Source: Acidobacteriota bacterium
GTDB taxonomy: Bacteria > Acidobacteriota > Thermoanaerobaculia > UBA5066
NCBI GenBank assembly: GCA_016716715.1
Contig: JADJVE010000004.1
Coordinates: 186,001-250,000 of the forward strand
Direction of reading: 5' to 3'
DNA: 64,000 nt
Shown: positions 62,149 through 64,000 of the stretch, one piece after another
Layout: each line of letters opens with the position of its first letter
Position numbering within the stretch: the stretch's first letter is position 1
The notes under the pieces: model-generated
The model's input: only the letters and a program-made list of their open reading frames with translations
The model's database searches: none
What the model was told of the DNA's origin: nothing
Made by a program: the position numbers and the translations under genes

Positions 62149-62772
62149 TCAGCGCTCGACAGGTCCCTCGCTGACCCGCTGCGCGAGCGCCCAAAGGCGC
62201 CCGTACTCGTCCCGGACGCTCGGGTGGAGCTTCTCTCCGAGCTCTTTCGGCAGCTTCAGCGCCTCGATCGTCCGCTGGACGTCGGCGAGGTCGACGAGTC
62301 GGCGGTGCTCGGCCGAAAGGCCGGACGCGATCTTCAGCTCGAGGAGCGTCTCCAGCGGGACGACGCGGAGCCCGCCCTTCTCGACCGACACGCTAGCCGG
62401 CGCGGGAAAGACGACATCCTTCGGCTTGCCGTCGCCCGGAAAGTCCCCGGCGGCGATTACGTCGATCCGGACGCCGGTCTCGGCGTCCTTAAAGCTCTTC
62501 AGCGCCCCCGCGAATGCGGGAACGTATCCCCTGCCGACGAGGCGCTCCCGGAATCTCTCGAGGGACTCCCGGGTGAGCAGCACATCCACGTCCACGGTCT
62601 CCCGGACGAACCCGTGAATGTTCAGCGCCATCCCTCCAAGAATCGCGTACGGGATGCCCTCGGCGTCGAGCCGCGCCGCGAGCGACCGGAGCGTCCTGTG
62701 CACGGCCCCGCGCCCCCCGAAGAAGGCCTCGGACTCGCGCAGAACCGAGTCGACGTCGCGCGCCTCGCTCAC
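62149..62772 (-). CDS. Nucleotidyltransferase-fold protein (MNT/AbiEii-like)
   Basis: 207 residues. IPYAILGGMALNIHGFVRETVDVDVLL holds the GG and (T/V)xDxD nucleotidyltransferase core, followed by LERFRERLVGRGY and VRIDVIAAGD with a third acidic residue. The classic first GS is GG-M, so activity is uncertain. Relatives occur alone or in toxin-antitoxin and abortive-infection pairs, but there is no partner gene here. Divergent from the SGNH hydrolase. Confidence 0.75.
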   Translation of the reverse strand: MSEARDVDSVLRESEAFFGGRGAVHRTLRSLAARLDAEGIPYAILGGMALNIHGFVRETVDVDVLLTRESLERFRERLVGRGYVPAFAGALKSFKDAETGVRIDVIAAGDFPGDGKPKDVVFPAPASVSVEKGGLRVVPLETLLELKIASGLSAEHRRLVDLADVQRTIEALKLPKELGEKLHPSVRDEYGRLWALAQRVSEGPVER

Positions 62773-62809
62773 GAAATGATCTTAGACCCGGAACCGCACC
62801 GACTTCCGG

Positions 62810-62815
62810 CACAAT
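62810..62815 (+). promoter_or_regulatory. -10 box (CACAAT) of the SGNH hydrolase, leaderless arrangement
   Basis: CACAAT ends eight bases before GTG 62824; no ribosome site is present. Confidence 0.4.
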
Positions 62816-62823
62816 ACGCGGCC

Positions 62824-63657
62824 GTGACGCTCCGCACCCGTCGCCTCCTCCTCTGGTTCGCGCCCTCCGCGCTCGGGCTCCTCACCGCCGGCGTCCTGGC
62901 TGGAGGTGCTGCCGCGGGCTTGTCCGGCCGCCTCGGCGAGCGCGTGGGAGAGGGACCGCTCGCGCTCCCGACGCCCGCCGCGGCGCCGGCCGTTCCCGCA
63001 AGCGGCACGTTCCGGATCGTCGCGCTCGGCGACTCGCTCACGCGCGGCACCGGCGACGCGGCGGGCGGAGGCGGCTACCCCGAGCGCGTCGCGGCAGCGC
63101 TGCGGAAGGCGGGCCTCACGGTGACGGTCGACAACCTCGCGGTCGATGGTTCCGAGACCGGGGATTTTCTTAGAAAGGTGGAAGAGGCGGCGGTGAAGGA
63201 ACGGATCGCCGGCGCGAACCTCATCCTGCTGTCCATCGGGGGCAACGATCTGAGCCACTCCCTGCCTTCGATGACGGCGCCAGGCGCGGGCGCCGAGTCC
63301 GATCCCACCGCGCCCGCGCTGCGCATTGCCTCTTCCAACCTTCAAAGAATTCTTTCTCTTCTCCGAGCCTCGAATCCCTCCGCTCCGATCCGGATCCTCG
63401 GCCTCTACGATCCCTTCCCGGAGGGCTTCGACCGGAAGATGGCTCGCGCGACTCTCCTGAAGTGGAACGTGGCGCTGGAGGAAGCGAGCTTCGGCGTCGA
63501 GAACGCGCTCGTCGTGCCGACCGCGGACGTTTTCGACGGCCGGCCCGACCGCCTCTCGCCCGACCGTTTCCACCCGGGAGCGGACGGCTACTCGGAAATC
63601 GCCGCGCGCGTCTTCCAGACGCTGCGCGTTCCCGCACGCGAGGGGCGCACGTCGTGA
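62824..63657 (+). CDS. Exported SGNH/GDSL hydrolase
   Basis: 277 residues from GTG 62824. N-terminal membrane anchor or signal (LLLWFAPSALGLLTAGVLAGGAAAG), then block I IVALGDSLTRGTGDAAGGGGYP (nucleophile Ser), block II Gly in VDGSETGDF, block III SIGGND, and block V PDRFHPGADGYSEIA with the Asp-His pair. An esterase or lipase acting outside the cytoplasm. Its stop overlaps the start of the pantothenate kinase gene (GTGA). Two repeat copies give DFLRKVEEAA and SSNLQRILSLL. Confidence 0.92.
   Translation: MTLRTRRLLLWFAPSALGLLTAGVLAGGAAAGLSGRLGERVGEGPLALPTPAAAPAVPASGTFRIVALGDSLTRGTGDAAGGGGYPERVAAALRKAGLTVTVDNLAVDGSETGDFLRKVEEAAVKERIAGANLILLSIGGNDLSHSLPSMTAPGAGAESDPTAPALRIASSNLQRILSLLRASNPSAPIRILGLYDPFPEGFDRKMARATLLKWNVALEEASFGVENALVVPTADVFDGRPDRLSPDRFHPGADGYSEIAARVFQTLRVPAREGRTS
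63161..63352. repeat. AT-rich repeat pair in the SGNH hydrolase gene
   Basis: Copies at 63161-63187 (+) and 63329-63352 (-). Both end GGAAGAGGC. This is the only plus-strand gene with the repeat, and the pair is still convergent. Confidence 0.75.
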
Positions 63658-64000
63658 CCGAGATCCGCGAGGAGGCGGGCGTCGACATCGGCGCGACGCT
63701 CGCCAAGGCGGTCGTCGTCCCGGTGGGAGCCAGCCTCGAGACGTTCGAGTCCTTCGTCTGCCCCTCGGGTGACCTCCCCGCGCTCGCGGCATTCCTGACG
63801 GCCCGCTCGGGCCTGCGCCTCGCGGCCACGGGCGCGGGCGCGCATCGCCTCAGGAGCCTCGTGCCGTCGGCCGGCCCCCCGGTCCTCACCGACGAGTTCG
63901 AGGCCTGGGGCGAGGGCGAGAAGATCCTCATCCGCAAGGCCGATTTCACGCCGACGACTCCGCACTACCTCGTCAGCCTCGGGACGGGCACGTCGATTCT
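63654..64000 (+). CDS. coaW: Type II pantothenate kinase, 3' truncated by the window end
   Basis: 115 residues are visible. The N-terminal phosphate loop GVDIGATLAKAVVV, the DEFEAWGEGEKIL segment with its catalytic-type Glu, and YLVSLGTGTSI match the type II (eukaryotic-like/CoaW) pantothenate kinases, not CoaA or CoaX. It phosphorylates pantothenate in CoA synthesis. The GTG start overlaps the SGNH hydrolase stop, so it is translationally coupled. Confidence 0.87.
   Translation, partial: MTEIREEAGVDIGATLAKAVVVPVGASLETFESFVCPSGDLPALAAFLTARSGLRLAATGAGAHRLRSLVPSAGPPVLTDEFEAWGEGEKILIRKADFTPTTPHYLVSLGTGTSI

Noticed and set aside
62149..62772. Toxin-antitoxin or abortive-infection module
   Set aside because: The nucleotidyltransferase-like gene has no partner; the neighbours are an ABC transporter and an SGNH hydrolase.

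Overview
The window is about 64 kb of GC-rich bacterial chromosome (roughly 70% GC by eye). It is densely packed, with few gaps over 200 bp. The gene content suggests a Gram-negative didermal bacterium: ExbD/TolR proteins, an MlaEFD lipid transporter, many lipoproteins, a serine/threonine kinase fused to TPRs, an FG-GAP protein ending in a CRLVDTR...GYF domain, and a FecR-like secreted protein. My best guess is Acidobacteriota, perhaps near Thermoanaerobaculia. That placement is inference; no rRNA gene is present.

Layout. Bases 1-4857 (+): two ExbD/TolR proteins, a divergent membrane pyrophosphatase, a strong terminator, and an amino-acid permease. Bases 4854-19887 (-): a long housekeeping directon, in transcription order pepA, recN, gamma-carbonic anhydrase, hisS, aspS, aroB, HD-GYP, TPR lipoprotein, roadblock-like, ftsY, ribD, ribE, hemW. 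Many of these genes overlap by GTGA. Bases 19960-23060: purC, a ferritin-like protein, a small membrane protein and radA. Bases 23164-29894 (+): one giant secreted FG-GAP/beta-propeller gene with an internal duplication, broken by an apparent one-base loss near 28755. Bases 29913-35544 (-): dnaB-alr-mlaE-mlaF-mlaD. Bases 35593-41238: a PHP phosphoesterase, an alkaline-phosphatase-fold lipoprotein, pyruvate kinase (also with an apparent one-base loss), folE and a DUF4097-like exported protein. Bases 41255-45777: a cobalamin-binding-like protein, korA/korB and two small genes. Bases 45774-49773: a FecR-like protein, and pirin/DoxX facing an HxlR regulator over a palindromic operator region. Bases 49788-62772 (-): kinase-TPR, a DExH helicase, an acid phosphatase-PNPOx fusion, the multifunctional 2-oxoglutarate decarboxylase Kgd, an ABC-2 exporter and a nucleotidyltransferase. 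Bases 62824-64000 (+): an SGNH hydrolase coupled to a type II pantothenate kinase that runs off the window.

The most unusual signal is not a gene. An AT-rich motif of about 20-26 bp (core TTTCTTMGAAGGTGRAAGAG) occurs about 24 times. It is almost always inside coding sequence, and it is confined to ten genes: hemW, aroB, aspS, hisS, recN, alr, the cobalamin-binding-like gene, the kinase, the ABC permease and the SGNH hydrolase. It is read in several frames and on both strands, so it is selected or deposited as nucleic acid, not as peptide. Copies come as convergent inverted pairs 60-240 bp apart, and the two members of a pair often share pair-specific variations. That fits a long-range hairpin or a paired DNA site. 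I know of no described element that matches it.

Many genes start a few bases after a TANNNT box (purC, folE, hxlR, the SGNH hydrolase, kgd), suggesting leaderless transcripts. Two apparent one-base deletions (the FG-GAP gene and pyk) may be assembly errors.
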